A stretch of 64,000 nucleotides of DNA from Aliterella atlantica CENA595 (GTDB lineage: Bacteria; Cyanobacteriota; Cyanobacteriia; Cyanobacteriales; Chroococcidiopsidaceae). This document shows positions 27,076-36,266 of this stretch, in pieces (position 1 is the first letter of the stretch; each line of letters starts with the position of its first letter). Where the stretch lies: contig NZ_JYON01000005.1 of assembly GCF_000952155.1 (NCBI RefSeq), positions 1 to 64,000 on the forward strand, given 5' to 3'. The position numbers were made by a program, and so were the translations under genes. Below the pieces are notes generated by a model. That model was not told where the DNA came from. It was given only the letters and a program-made list of their open reading frames with translations, and did no database searches.

Positions 27076-27160
27076 GGCTAACAATGCAGTGGAGCGGATG
27101 GTTGAGAGTCTCCGCGCTACGTTCTAGTCTACTCGCCGCCGCTCGCTTCCGCCGTTATAT
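27076..27160 (+). repeat. attC-like recombination site 2
   Basis: GGCTAAC (27076-27082) repeats the left box of site 1 exactly, with the same AAC continuation. GTTATAT (27154-27160) is the right box, one base off GTTRRRY. After 5-base spacers on both sides, the arms AGTGGAGCGG and (other strand) AAGCGAGCGG pair at seven of ten positions. The length is 85 bases. It begins 26 bases after the protease stop. Confidence 0.62.
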
Positions 27161-27211
27161 AGAGTATCTTCGGGGAGTTTAAGCGGTTCCTTGCGGTAAG
27201 TCAACAAAAGT

Positions 27212-29209
27212 CTAATCTGCATTACTTAAAACTTCTGGCTCATCGTCTAATGAGAGGAGATATTGAATTAAATCTGTTTGCTCTTGCTTGCTGTATCCAG
27301 CGCGACGATCTACCCAATAATTATGTCCGCTTCCATCTACATTTGACTTTTGCAAGTTAGGATTAGCTTTATTAGCTGCGATCGCTTTTTCCCTTAATCG
27401 CCGATCTAGCAATACTCTCAAGCTATTACTCGGATCTGGTAAGATATTCTGCATTAGCGTTCCTGCCATGCCTAATTGAGTGCGATCGCCTAATTGATAC
27501 TCGTTATCGCCTTCAGTAAGTGCGTCTACTCCCGCCGCTACCCCACCATCGTGCAAATAGGGCGCGGTAACGTGCAAGCCAATTAAGCTAGGTACTTTAT
27601 AACCGCCTGCATTTCCTTGGGCTAAAGCAAGTTGTTGTGCAGGTAAAGGTGTTATATCAACAGGAACATCTAATACAGGTGGATCTGGTGGTAGAGGTAC
27701 GTTGACGTTACTAGGGTAAGTCTGCGGCGATGTAAAAATGCGCGGGAACTTCGAGAAAGCTGTCGCCCGCGATGGTTGAGTCAAAATTTCTTTCGCTGGA
27801 ATGACATCATGATTGGTGAAATAACGTCCGCTATGACATTGCACGCAGCTAGCACGACTAAAAACTTTTGCTCCCCGCGCTACAGCTTCTTTATCTAACT
27901 GATTATTTGCTGGTGGTGCAAGGGTATTTTGCCATGCAGACATCCCATTAATTTGTTGTCCTACCGGATAACCTGGCGAACTTGCCATCAATCCATCTAA
28001 AATAAATGGCGAACCTTTGGGATATCCAGGCATTGGTATCACCTCATTCATACCTGCTACGCCTGGTGTGGGATCTATTTTCTGAAAAAATTCCGATGGT
28101 TTTGCGCCTTTAGGCAAGCGAAATCTTGAATTAGCTGAATTTTGTAGAATTACGCCTAAGTAAGTCTCTCGATCAATTCCTAGTAACTTTTGACTTGCAT
28201 CTGCGCCTGTTGTTAAGTCTGAGTTAGTTCCATGTACGTTGCTATTTAGTGTAGTTAGCCCGTGAAACCAACCAATTGCAGCATTTCCACTCCAACCATA
28301 AGGGAATGCTTCGTGAGTGTAAGAAGATGGATTTTGCGACGGGTTATTGACATTATCTCCGGTAGAATCAAAGTTACCAGGCGACCATGTAAGTAATTGT
28401 GCGTCAACAGCTTTTTCTAAAGCTTGGGCATCGGGAAGATATGCTTGTTTGTTGTCTGCTTTGGTGTAAACTACGTCAGCTGTGCCAATTTTTAGCGGGT
28501 TAACTCCTGTTTGCCTAAACCAAGCGGCTGAGTTGCTAGCTAATGCCAAAATTAAGCCTGTATCTAAGTCGTTATTTGGTGCGCCTTCGAGGATGCGTCC
28601 GCTTTTGCTATCTACTGCTGCATGACACGCCGCACAAGTGACACCGACGCGAATTTTACCTTGATGGATTACTGTTTGAATGCCTAACGGTACTAGGGAA
28701 CCTGTAGCTACATCTAAGCCTGTGTTGAGGATGGTTCCTTTTTTTAAGGCGCGATCGCCTACAACCATATCTCGATCTAAGCTAACTTGCAAGTTGGTTG
28801 TATGCTTGCCTTTGAGAGATGCGATCGCTTTTGCTAAATTACCGATATTCAATGGTCCATTTAATATGCCCGTTACATCGGTAAAAAATACTTCATTTTT
28901 GAATGTTTCGCTATAAAATGCTTTGCGCCCTACTGATAATAAGCGATCGTCTATAGCAACTGCGCCGTTTTCTGGTGCTAGTTTTTCCCTACCTTCATCT
29001 GTTTGCGACAGTTGTGCGGCTTCTGCTTTGTCTACTGTACGACCTAATATATCGTAACTGCCAACCCCTGAAGGTGCAGACTGGGTAACGGGTGTATAAG
29101 TTTTACCTAAACTTGGCGTACCAGGAATAATTAGTTCTACTTGGTAGGCTAAAAAACCAATGAGGATAATTATAGAAAGTATGACAATTACAATCGAGCG
29201 CAACCGCAT
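27212..29209 (-). CDS. di-haem c-type cytochrome, cytochrome c peroxidase-like
   Basis: The 665-residue protein has one N-terminal anchor (SIVIVILSIIILIGFLAYQV) and two haem-binding motifs, VTCAACHAAV and ASCVQCHSGR. The second half has the TAPYLHDGG loop of the di-haem peroxidase/MauG class, which normally precedes a distal haem site. It is expected in the periplasm or lumen, anchored to the membrane. Whether it is a peroxidase or only an electron carrier cannot be told. It starts 206 bases from the divergent gene at 29416, leaving a shared promoter region. Confidence 0.8.
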   Translation of the reverse strand: MRLRSIVIVILSIIILIGFLAYQVELIIPGTPSLGKTYTPVTQSAPSGVGSYDILGRTVDKAEAAQLSQTDEGREKLAPENGAVAIDDRLLSVGRKAFYSETFKNEVFFTDVTGILNGPLNIGNLAKAIASLKGKHTTNLQVSLDRDMVVGDRALKKGTILNTGLDVATGSLVPLGIQTVIHQGKIRVGVTCAACHAAVDSKSGRILEGAPNNDLDTGLILALASNSAAWFRQTGVNPLKIGTADVVYTKADNKQAYLPDAQALEKAVDAQLLTWSPGNFDSTGDNVNNPSQNPSSYTHEAFPYGWSGNAAIGWFHGLTTLNSNVHGTNSDLTTGADASQKLLGIDRETYLGVILQNSANSRFRLPKGAKPSEFFQKIDPTPGVAGMNEVIPMPGYPKGSPFILDGLMASSPGYPVGQQINGMSAWQNTLAPPANNQLDKEAVARGAKVFSRASCVQCHSGRYFTNHDVIPAKEILTQPSRATAFSKFPRIFTSPQTYPSNVNVPLPPDPPVLDVPVDITPLPAQQLALAQGNAGGYKVPSLIGLHVTAPYLHDGGVAAGVDALTEGDNEYQLGDRTQLGMAGTLMQNILPDPSNSLRVLLDRRLREKAIAANKANPNLQKSNVDGSGHNYWVDRRAGYSKQEQTDLIQYLLSLDDEPEVLSNAD

Positions 29210-29415
29210 GATACCCCGCTAGCCTACCACTAGCACGCACTTTAAGGCGATCGCTGCTATATATCGTCTGTCTGAAGAAAGAAACCCTTTTTGTAGTTTT
29301 TATACAAACACCTGTAAAGGTGCGATCGCCAATTGTATGTTTAGAGCAATAAAAAGGATAGTTGTACAAATTAACTATGACTGCTATATAAGTTAAAGAT
29401 TTTAATATATCTGTT

Positions 29416-30852
29416 ATGCTATCTGTTCAAGAAGTCAAAAGAAAAAAATTTCCATCACGTCGCTATCTTTGGTTAGAAAGATTGCTAGCGATTATTGCTT
29501 TAATTAACCTAGTTTTGGTTGCTTTCGATTTAAGTTATGTTCCTTGGCGAGATTTTTATTTTGAAGAAGCACCAATAATAGTGCAATATTACGATCGAGT
29601 TAAAGGTATAGAACCACACCGAGAAACGCAAAGATACTTAAATACTGTAGATAAATTAGAAACTCAAGTCGAGCAAAGTGGCTTGCAGTCAGAGGAAACA
29701 GAAAGAGTTTTGTTACAGCTACGCAGACTAAGTAATGAAATGATTGAAGACAATCCTTTTGATGTTGCTAATAAAACGGGTAACTTAGCTAAAATCAAAA
29801 GATTGATGCGCGTTCGCGTTGCTTCGTTTGAAAATGCTTCTTCTGAATTATCTGCTCATGAGGCTTTTACATTATTTTGGAGTCAGTTGTATCTTTCGCA
29901 AAGAAATTGGCAGGAGGAAATTAGCTTTTTCAATTCAAACTTGCGTCCGTTAATTGCTACTAATTATTATAGAGATATTGGCGAAAATAGTAAGTTTATT
30001 GACAAGTTTTGGTTAATAGATTCTCCATTTATAGCTATTTTTGTTTTAGACTTTTTAATCAGAACTCTGTATATTAGTGTCCGCAATAAGCTAACTTGGT
30101 TAGAAGCAATGTTGCGGCGTTGGTACGATCTTTTCTTATTACTGCCTTTTTGGCGTTGGCTAAGAGTAATTCCTGTAACTATTCGCTTGTATCAATCTCG
30201 CCTGCTAAATCTCGAACCTGTGCGATCGCAAATTAACCACGATTTTGTGGCAAACTTTGCTGAAGAAATTACCGAAGTAGTAGGGATTCGCCTAATCGAT
30301 CAATTACAAGAAGCAGTTAGAAGAGGTAATATTAGCCGCTGGTTGTTTCGTTCTACTTCTGGGCAAAGTTATGTTGATATTAATAACAGAAATGAAATTC
30401 AAGCGATCGCCAATCGTTTAATTCAATTAAGTGTCTATCAAGTTTTACCAAAAATTCAACCAGATATTCAAGTTTTGCTCAACCATACTATTCAAAACGT
30501 TTTGAATCAGTCGCCTGTTTATCGCCAGATTCAAAATGTACCAGGTATGAACAAGTTACCCAACCAAATGACTGAGAAGCTAGCAAATGATATATCACAA
30601 GCAGCCTACAGCACTATTACAAACTTTATGGAAGATCCTGTAGCTGCTAAAATGTGGAATAAATTATTTGACAACTTTAGTAAAGCTTTAGAGGTAGAAC
30701 TACAAAAACAGCCCAATATTCAAGAAATTCAAACATTAGTTATAGACTTATTGGAAGAAATTAAAATTAACTACGTTCAAAGTATTGCTGAAGGAGGAGT
30801 AGAAGATATTTTGGAAGAGTCACAAAAAATTAGACGAATTAATCGCAAGTAG
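29416..30852 (+). CDS. membrane protein with voltage-sensor-like helices, function unknown
   Basis: The 478 residues have a first helix at about 22-44 (LLAIIALINLVLVAFDLSYV), a soluble helical segment with YYDRVKGIEPHRE, then two or three hydrophobic helices at about 200-260. The last of these (WRWLRVIPVTIRLYQSRLL) carries regularly spaced Arg residues, as in S4-type helices of channels. A 200-residue soluble C-terminus follows. No pore signature is seen. I do not recognise a characterised family; it seems to be a cyanobacterial conserved protein. Confidence 0.65.
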   Translation: MLSVQEVKRKKFPSRRYLWLERLLAIIALINLVLVAFDLSYVPWRDFYFEEAPIIVQYYDRVKGIEPHRETQRYLNTVDKLETQVEQSGLQSEETERVLLQLRRLSNEMIEDNPFDVANKTGNLAKIKRLMRVRVASFENASSELSAHEAFTLFWSQLYLSQRNWQEEISFFNSNLRPLIATNYYRDIGENSKFIDKFWLIDSPFIAIFVLDFLIRTLYISVRNKLTWLEAMLRRWYDLFLLLPFWRWLRVIPVTIRLYQSRLLNLEPVRSQINHDFVANFAEEITEVVGIRLIDQLQEAVRRGNISRWLFRSTSGQSYVDINNRNEIQAIANRLIQLSVYQVLPKIQPDIQVLLNHTIQNVLNQSPVYRQIQNVPGMNKLPNQMTEKLANDISQAAYSTITNFMEDPVAAKMWNKLFDNFSKALEVELQKQPNIQEIQTLVIDLLEEIKINYVQSIAEGGVEDILEESQKIRRINRK

Positions 30853-30972
30853 TTGCAAACTTATAGGCGAATAGAATTTGTGTCTACACAAACGCTTATA
30901 TGCCTGCGCGAACTATTTAATTTAACAATTAGCGGTCAAGATAATAATGTTTAAGTCCCCATGTTTGCTCCA

Positions 30973-30999
30973 GAATTACGAATTACGAATTACGAATTA
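30973..30999 (+). repeat. heptamer tandem repeat GAATTAC
   Basis: Consecutive copies of GAATTAC form a cyanobacterial short tandemly repeated repetitive sequence. The same unit, in either direction, occurs at 34839, 36182, 43951 and 59674. Confidence 0.8.
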
Positions 31000-31013
31000 T
31001 TCCGATCGCTGCT

Positions 31014-31403
31014 TCAATACACTACTTGATAGCGAACTAGCTTTCTTATATCTGCTAAAGATAGCCCTAATTCTTGAGCAATAGTTGACTCTACTTGATT
31101 AAATTCTGTAACTGGAAATTGAAACTCTAATTTAGTTAGTGCAGACTTGGTAGTTTTGACTTCGACTTTAGTAAAACCTTGTTTTTTATAGATTTCAGCT
31201 TTGATGACGAGAATAGTGACAGCAAGATTTACTTCCAGTTGGGTATCAGCTTCTAGCTGCGCTACAGTGCCATAAGGGCGGCTCAAAATGCGATCGCTCA
31301 TTAAACCACTACTTACCCAAAATGATAATCCTAGTAAGGGCAGCGCCAACCAAAACCATATTCCTAAAGAATGTAATACCCGTAAACCACGAAGAAGACG
31401 CAT
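31014..31403 (-). CDS. small membrane-anchored protein, function unknown
   Basis: The 129-residue protein has one hydrophobic segment near the N-terminus (LGIWFWLALPLLGLSFWVSS) and a soluble remainder with LEVNLAVTILVIKAEIYKKQ and ELGLSLADIRKLVRYQV. It is probably anchored with the C-terminus in the cytoplasm or the periplasm. No domain is recognised. It is divergent from the response regulator gene and may share its promoter region. Confidence 0.6.
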   Translation of the reverse strand: MRLLRGLRVLHSLGIWFWLALPLLGLSFWVSSGLMSDRILSRPYGTVAQLEADTQLEVNLAVTILVIKAEIYKKQGFTKVEVKTTKSALTKLEFQFPVTEFNQVESTIAQELGLSLADIRKLVRYQVVY

Positions 31404-31497
31404 AAACTAACAGGTTACTATTTTCCTATAACTGGTGGCAGACTAATTAATTGCGCGAACTACTTATAGTAAATAGTAATAGTTGCGATCGCATAGC

Positions 31498-32181
31498 ATG
31501 AGAATCTTACTTGTAGAAGATGACCCCGCGCAATTAGAACCTTTGCACGCCGCTTTAATGCAAGCTGGGCATATTGTTGACGGGCTAGAAGATGGAGAAG
31601 AAGCGCAATGGCTATTAGAGAAAAAAGAATACGATTTACTAATTTTAGACTGGATGCTGCCCAAAGTTAGCGGTTTGAGTCTGTGTCGCCAGTATCGCAG
31701 TCTAGGTAAAACTGCACCTGTACTGATGCTAACGGCTAAAGATGCTACCCCTGATAAGGTTGTAGGTTTAGATGCTGGCGCAGATGATTATTTAGTCAAA
31801 CCTACCGATTTGATTGAATTGCTAGCGCGGGTAAGGGCATTAGGTAGGCGATCGCCCGTACTGCAAAAAGATATCTTATGTATAGGCGATTTGCAACTAC
31901 ACCTCGATAGCCTTAGCCTGGCAAGAGGAGAAGCAAATATCCAGCTATCAACGCGAGAATTTCAATTAGTAGAATACTTTTTTCGTCATCCTGGGCAAGT
32001 ATTAAGCCGCGATCGCATCGAACAGGCATTATGGGAATGGGGTGCTGAACCTGAAAGTAACGCTGTTACTACTTTAGTCAAAAGGCTGCGCCAACGCTTG
32101 CAAGTTCTTGATGCCGCAGATTGGATCGAGACAGTCTACGGTATGGGTTATCGCCTTAATCCCGCTCATGTTCCATCGTAG
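31498..32181 (+). CDS. OmpR-family response regulator (RppA/NrsR-like)
   Basis: A receiver domain (phosphoacceptor D51 in [23 protein letters not shown]) is joined to a winged-helix DNA-binding domain ([43 protein letters not shown]). The ATG at 31498 gives the usual MRILLVEDD start; an upstream TTG is rejected. The kinase gene overlaps its last 14 bases, so they form one operon. The pair resembles RppA/RppB and NrsR/NrsS of Synechocystis, which respond to redox state or nickel. The signal here is unknown. Two GTCA-type direct repeats downstream are candidate targets. Confidence 0.88.
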   Translation: MRILLVEDDPAQLEPLHAALMQAGHIVDGLEDGEEAQWLLEKKEYDLLILDWMLPKVSGLSLCRQYRSLGKTAPVLMLTAKDATPDKVVGLDAGADDYLVKPTDLIELLARVRALGRRSPVLQKDILCIGDLQLHLDSLSLARGEANIQLSTREFQLVEYFFRHPGQVLSRDRIEQALWEWGAEPESNAVTTLVKRLRQRLQVLDAADWIETVYGMGYRLNPAHVPS

Positions 32182-33457
32182 CCGCCGGAATTTGGCTTAT
32201 TGGTTTACTTTATCTATGGGCAGTATTTTAGTCATTTTTGCTGCCTTAGTTTATTACTTGGAAGCTGTCGAACAGTTGGAAACAACAGATCGATCGCTTT
32301 ATAAAAAAGCTAGCGTGATGGCAGCAAGTGTCAAGTATCGGTTTTATAAAAATCAACGGCGAGTGAATTTAGAGAATGTGCCGTTGTTGGGCAATAACCC
32401 AGAATCACTAGACAGTGCGGTAATTTATGCCCGCTGGTATGATGCCCAAGGACGTTTGTTGCAGTTTTTTGGGGCTATTCCTCCCTCTAAGTTAGGCAAA
32501 ATCTCAGAATTTAAGACAATTAAATTAAGTACGACGCAGAAAAATTTGCTACCTCAAACTTGGGTGCGCCAAGTTACTTTACCCGTTCGTCAAGATAATT
32601 TATTAATTGGCTACGTGCAAGTGGGAATTCCGCTGACAGGCGATCGCGAAGCTTTAAATCAATTAAGGTTGGTTTTGACTTTGGCAGTACCGATAACTTT
32701 GGGGGCGATCGCTGTTGTTGGCTGGTTTTTAGGCGGGCTTGCAATGCAACCTATTCGTCAAGCTTACGAACAATTGCAGCGCTTTACAGCCGATGCTTCG
32801 CATGAATTACGCACGCCTTTAGCTGCTGTGCTTAGTAATGCCCAAGTTGGCTTATTATCGCCTGTTGGTGACGATCTGGGGCAACGCCTACGATTTGAGA
32901 AAATTGTTGATGCCACAAAATCAATGAGTTTATTAGTAACTCAACTACTATTTTTGGCACGACATCAGGGACAATTGCCTGCAAAAGCGATCGCTAAAGT
33001 AGACTTAACTAACTTATTAGCCAGTTTGGTAGATAGTTATAAAGTTCAAGCTGCCAGCAAACAATTAATTTTTACCAGCTACTTACCCTTGCAAGCAGTA
33101 GAAGTAAAAATCGATGCAAATTTAATTAGTCAAGCAGTAATGAATCTACTTAACAATGCTTTCAAATATACTACTGCTGGCAATACCGTACAATTGCGGC
33201 TGCTAGTCCAATCTCATCAAGCGATAATTCAAGTAATTGATAATGGGATTGGTATTGCTTCAGAAGACTTACCTTATATTTTTCAACGGTTTTATAGAGC
33301 AGATAAAGAACGTTCTAAAGCTACTGGTGGTTTTGGTTTGGGGCTGGCGATCGCCGAACAAATTGTTAAAGCTCATAATGGGCATATCCTTGTCAGCAGT
33401 GAGCTTAGCAAAGGTTCTACATTCCAGATTAAAATTCCTCTTGCTACTAAATCTTAA
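32168..33457 (+). CDS. sensor histidine kinase (RppB/NrsS-like)
   Basis: The 429-residue kinase has two membrane helices (about 10-34 and about 170-195) flanking an extracytoplasmic sensor of roughly 130 residues. A HisKA domain follows with H212 in [14 protein letters not shown], then an ATPase domain with [11 protein letters not shown] (N box), [10 protein letters not shown] (G1) and [12 protein letters not shown] (G2). No HAMP is obvious. The ATG at 32168 lies inside the end of the response regulator gene; 20 upstream codons of the same frame overlap that gene and are not used. It probably phosphorylates the upstream regulator. Confidence 0.88.
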   Translation: MFHRSRRNLAYWFTLSMGSILVIFAALVYYLEAVEQLETTDRSLYKKASVMAASVKYRFYKNQRRVNLENVPLLGNNPESLDSAVIYARWYDAQGRLLQFFGAIPPSKLGKISEFKTIKLSTTQKNLLPQTWVRQVTLPVRQDNLLIGYVQVGIPLTGDREALNQLRLVLTLAVPITLGAIAVVGWFLGGLAMQPIRQAYEQLQRFTADASHELRTPLAAVLSNAQVGLLSPVGDDLGQRLRFEKIVDATKSMSLLVTQLLFLARHQGQLPAKAIAKVDLTNLLASLVDSYKVQAASKQLIFTSYLPLQAVEVKIDANLISQAVMNLLNNAFKYTTAGNTVQLRLLVQSHQAIIQVIDNGIGIASEDLPYIFQRFYRADKERSKATGGFGLGLAIAEQIVKAHNGHILVSSELSKGSTFQIKIPLATKS

Positions 33458-33780
33458 GTTTTTTGTCACTTTATTGTCATTTTCTTTACTTATATTAAAA
33501 GTAGGAGATTGAAATAGTCTTACTTTCGATTTTCAATGACAACAAGCTATACAAATTTAGGTATTCCCATTAATAGAGTTGATATTTTTATCTGTATATC
33601 AAGCTTCAATTTTGGGAATATAGCAAAACATCAAAGCCTTTGTATCTGTCTTTAGAAGTGTTCGCTGTAATTTGTTATTTATAAAGAAATGTGGATATAT
33701 TAGTTAAAAAGCTAAAATATCTACAACCTTTATTGTCAGAGGAAAATCGGTTTTTAGTTGAGTGCATTTAAGGAGTAAAT
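33458..33780. other. AT-rich spacer upstream of the exported repeat protein
   Basis: Apart from the direct repeat at its left end, this 323-base stretch holds no gene or hairpin that I can support. It should carry the promoter for the gene at 33781, which has AAGGAG 5-10 bases before its ATG. Confidence 0.4.
33463..33484. promoter_or_regulatory. possible OmpR-type direct-repeat site 1
   Basis: GTCACTTT and GTCATTTT are set 11 bases apart (GTCA at 33465 and 33476), just after the kinase stop. An 11-base step is typical of tandem binding by OmpR-family regulators. The same pattern recurs at 36001. Confidence 0.35.
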
Positions 33781-34833
33781 ATGAGTATTGTTGGTTTGAG
33801 AAAAGTCTATCTAGCGATTGGGATTGCGACAGCAAGTGCGATCGCTAATGGAGTTGCGACGCAGGTTCAAGCTACAGAATTATCTGCTGACAAGGCAGTA
33901 AAAATTGAGTCAAATTTTGACGAACAAGCCTTAGCCAGCGATTATAATTTCATGCTGCAACTATCAGAGCCTCAAACCGCCAAGGTTAACTCGAACCAAC
34001 CTACGGTGTTAGCTCAAGCTAACGATTCTACTATACAAAATCAGACACCTAGTACAGACGGTACAACACCAAGTACATCACCTAGCGATTCTCTTCAACC
34101 GACAACACCAAGTACATCACCTAGCGATTCTCTTCAACCGACAACGCCAAATACGTTACCTGGTGACACAACACAGCCGACAACGCCAAATACGTTACCT
34201 GGTGACACAACACAGCCGACAACGCCGAATACGTTACCTGGTGACACAACACAGCCGACAACGCCGAATAATACTTTACCTAGCGATTCAACACAGCCGA
34301 CAATTCCTAGCGATGGCAGCGATCCTTCGATCAGAGACAACACGCAGCCGACAATCCCTAGTGATGGCAATACTCCCACTAATGGCAGCGATCCTGATAG
34401 CGATGTTTCACCTGGTAGAGCAACGCGCTCTGGTTCTAGCTATATTGGTGTTGGTGGTAATATTGGACTTGGTGGCGAAACTGGTATAGGTGAAGGCTCT
34501 TTTAGCGTCATCAGCAAAATTGGTCTTACCAATAACATATCAGTACGCCCTACTGCATTATTTGGCGACAATGTAAGTATTTTGCTACCTGTAACGCTCG
34601 ATTTTGCTCCAACTGATGTAGAAGTAGGTCCATATAGTATTGCTCCTTATGTGGGCGCTGGCGCTTTAATTTCAACTGGCGATAATAGCGATGTTGGCGT
34701 ACTAATTACTGGCGGTATTGATGTACCAATAACATCACAATTCACTGCAACTGCTGGAGTAAATGTTGGCTTTGTTGGTGATACTGATGTTGGCATATTA
34801 ATTGGAGTTGGTTATAACTTCTCAGGGCTATGA
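33781..34833 (+). CDS. exported protein with a Pro/Thr repeat linker and barrel-like C-terminus
   Basis: A signal peptide is likely (LAIGIATASAIANGVATQVQA), followed by an acidic segment, a 90-residue low-complexity linker built from TTPNTLPGDTTQP and TTPSTSPSDSLQP units, and a 140-residue C-terminal part rich in Gly and alternating hydrophobic strands (YIGVGGNIGLGG, APYVGAGALIS, GVGYNFSGL). The C-terminus resembles a small outer-membrane beta-barrel ending in an aromatic strand. AAGGAG lies ahead of the ATG. No function is recognised. The linker may span a peptidoglycan layer. Confidence 0.65.
   Translation: MSIVGLRKVYLAIGIATASAIANGVATQVQATELSADKAVKIESNFDEQALASDYNFMLQLSEPQTAKVNSNQPTVLAQANDSTIQNQTPSTDGTTPSTSPSDSLQPTTPSTSPSDSLQPTTPNTLPGDTTQPTTPNTLPGDTTQPTTPNTLPGDTTQPTTPNNTLPSDSTQPTIPSDGSDPSIRDNTQPTIPSDGNTPTNGSDPDSDVSPGRATRSGSSYIGVGGNIGLGGETGIGEGSFSVISKIGLTNNISVRPTALFGDNVSILLPVTLDFAPTDVEVGPYSIAPYVGAGALISTGDNSDVGVLITGGIDVPITSQFTATAGVNVGFVGDTDVGILIGVGYNFSGL
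34063..34302 (+). repeat. 39-bp tandem repeats coding for the Pro/Thr linker
   Basis: Two units of one 39-bp type and three nearly identical units of another, plus a 42-bp variant, follow one another in frame. The near identity at DNA level implies recent copying by slippage or unequal exchange, so the linker length likely varies between strains. Confidence 0.85.
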
Positions 34834-34838
34834 GAAGA

Positions 34839-34885
34839 TAATTCGTAATTCGTAATTCGTAATTATAAACTTCAATTACGAATTG
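34839..34885 (+). repeat. heptamer tandem repeat ATTCGTA with inverted partner
   Basis: Three and a half ATTCGTA units are followed by an inverted CAATTACGAATTG 7 bases later, so the RNA could fold back. It starts 6 bases after the stop of the exported protein gene. Confidence 0.75.
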
Positions 34886-34985
34886 CCGTTTTACGGCTTG
34901 ACATTACTGGAATTAGGCAATAAGAGTAATCAATTGATGGGTAAATCTATTGAATAGATTTGCCCATAACTATGTATGCATTTAG

Positions 34986-35014
34986 TAGGGTGCGTTGCTA
35001 AACAACGCACCCTA
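34986..35014. repeat. palindromic repeat TAGGGTGCGTTG (REP-like)
   Basis: TAGGGTGCGTTG and CAACGCACCCTA form a perfect 12-bp stem with a 5-base loop. Related copies lie at 38347-38370 and 38424-38452. This matches a dispersed cyanobacterial palindrome family. Confidence 0.8.
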
Positions 35015-35114
35015 TTGCTGCGTCTAGCAATCGTCTTTCTAAACGAGCTAGCTTTATTTTTAGCAGTAATTGTAATATAAACGATAGAAATTAAAGCTTA
35101 TCGAGCGAAGCGTG

Positions 35115-35915
35115 ATGACTAACCAAAAATTTAAATATCAAGCTGGGTGTAGTCTTTTAATAGTATTAATTTTGTTCAACTCTAGCCTAAGTACCCAAGC
35201 ATCAGAGCGATCGCACTTCGTCGCGAATTCTTTCTTGTCATCTCAGAGACAGGAAAATGCAATAACTCAAAATCTTTCCGCTCTTGAACTTTTCCGCAAG
35301 GTTTATGAAAACCGATATACATGGGATAACCAATTTCCAGGATATACGGCAGTAGTAGAAATCAAACAAGGTAACAATAAGTACAATGGCAATGTTCGCG
35401 TGAACTCAGATTTGAACGTAGAAGTTACAGGCATTGATAATGAGCAAGCCAGTCAAACAGTGAAAAATCAACTACTCATGATTGCTATCCATCGACGGCA
35501 GACTCCTTTTGCAGTTGCCCATAAAAATAAAACATTTGAGTTTGGTACGGCAAAAAATCCTGGAGTAGTAGAAATCCTAGAAGCAGGAGGAAAAACATCA
35601 GCACGATATCAAATAGCTAGCAACCAAATTGTTCAAGTTAGCCGTTTATTAGGTCCGCATAATGTTGTAGTAAAAACGTTAGATACTGAAGTAACGCCAG
35701 CAGGATATATAGCAACTCAATATCACTCAACTTTTTATGATGCTAAAAGCGATCGCCTTGTAGGCGAAGAAACATATACTGATACTTACAAAGAAGTTGG
35801 CAACTATTATTTATTGAATCGTCAAGTAATTCAAACAAACGAGAACGGCAATAAATCTGTAGTAGAGTTAAACTTTAAGCAAATTAAGTTGATGTCATCA
35901 ATAAGTAAAACTTAA
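35115..35915 (+). CDS. DUF3386 family protein with a signal peptide
   Basis: The 266 residues begin with a signal-like segment (CSLLIVLILFNSSLSTQA) and then match DUF3386: ELFRKVYENRYTWDNQFPGY, VEIKQGNNKYNGNVRV, NVEVTGIDNEQ, and YIATQYHSTFYDAKSDRLVG. Most DUF3386 members known to me lack a signal peptide, so this is an exported variant. Function is unknown. ATG at 35115 is preferred to the adjoining GTG. Confidence 0.78.
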   Translation: MTNQKFKYQAGCSLLIVLILFNSSLSTQASERSHFVANSFLSSQRQENAITQNLSALELFRKVYENRYTWDNQFPGYTAVVEIKQGNNKYNGNVRVNSDLNVEVTGIDNEQASQTVKNQLLMIAIHRRQTPFAVAHKNKTFEFGTAKNPGVVEILEAGGKTSARYQIASNQIVQVSRLLGPHNVVVKTLDTEVTPAGYIATQYHSTFYDAKSDRLVGEETYTDTYKEVGNYYLLNRQVIQTNENGNKSVVELNFKQIKLMSSISKT

Positions 35916-36266
35916 AATTAGCTAAATTTTAATATTTAATTGTATAGAAAACAACTTTAATTTGTAAACTAAGCGATTAAAACAATAAAGTTAGTCTATT
36001 GTCACTTTCAAGTCACATTTATGTGCAAAAGTAGACGTAGCAAAAATTTTGAGGATATCAGCTAATGAGTTCGTTAGTCTTCTCAAATTCAATTATAATT
36101 CAGCCGAAATCTACAATCAAAGTTCCCGATTTTTAATCAACTACGATCGCACTTCTTTGTGGTAGTCAAGCCACAAAGCGGCAATTCGTAATTGAAGTCC
36201 GTAATGCGCGAACTACGAGTTACGAATTATTTTGGTTAGTTCGTAAGGTTTTGTAACGGTGATGGA
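35916..36266. other. spacer with direct repeats, a hairpin and heptamer repeats
   Basis: This 351-base gap contains GTCACTTT and GTCACATTT 11 bases apart (36001-36020), a perfect 8-bp hairpin CTTTGTGG/CCACAAAG (36155-36178), and degenerate ATTCGTA heptamers from 36182. No gene is seen. The promoter of the permease gene must lie here. Confidence 0.5.
36001..36020. promoter_or_regulatory. possible OmpR-type direct-repeat site 2
   Basis: GTCACTTT at 36001 and GTCACATT at 36012 repeat the spacing and sequence of the site at 33463. It lies 247 bases before the permease start. Confidence 0.35.

Noticed and set aside
25382-27377. About 2 kb without a HIP1 octamer around the cassette pair
   Set aside because: A longer HIP1-free gap (about 1475-4180) covers petA and the ATPase, which are ordinary for the genome, so the gap is not evidence of foreign origin by itself.
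34134-34379. Antisense and frame-shifted open frames in the linker repeats
   Set aside because: They mirror the 39-bp tandem repeats of the sense gene and have no independent support.
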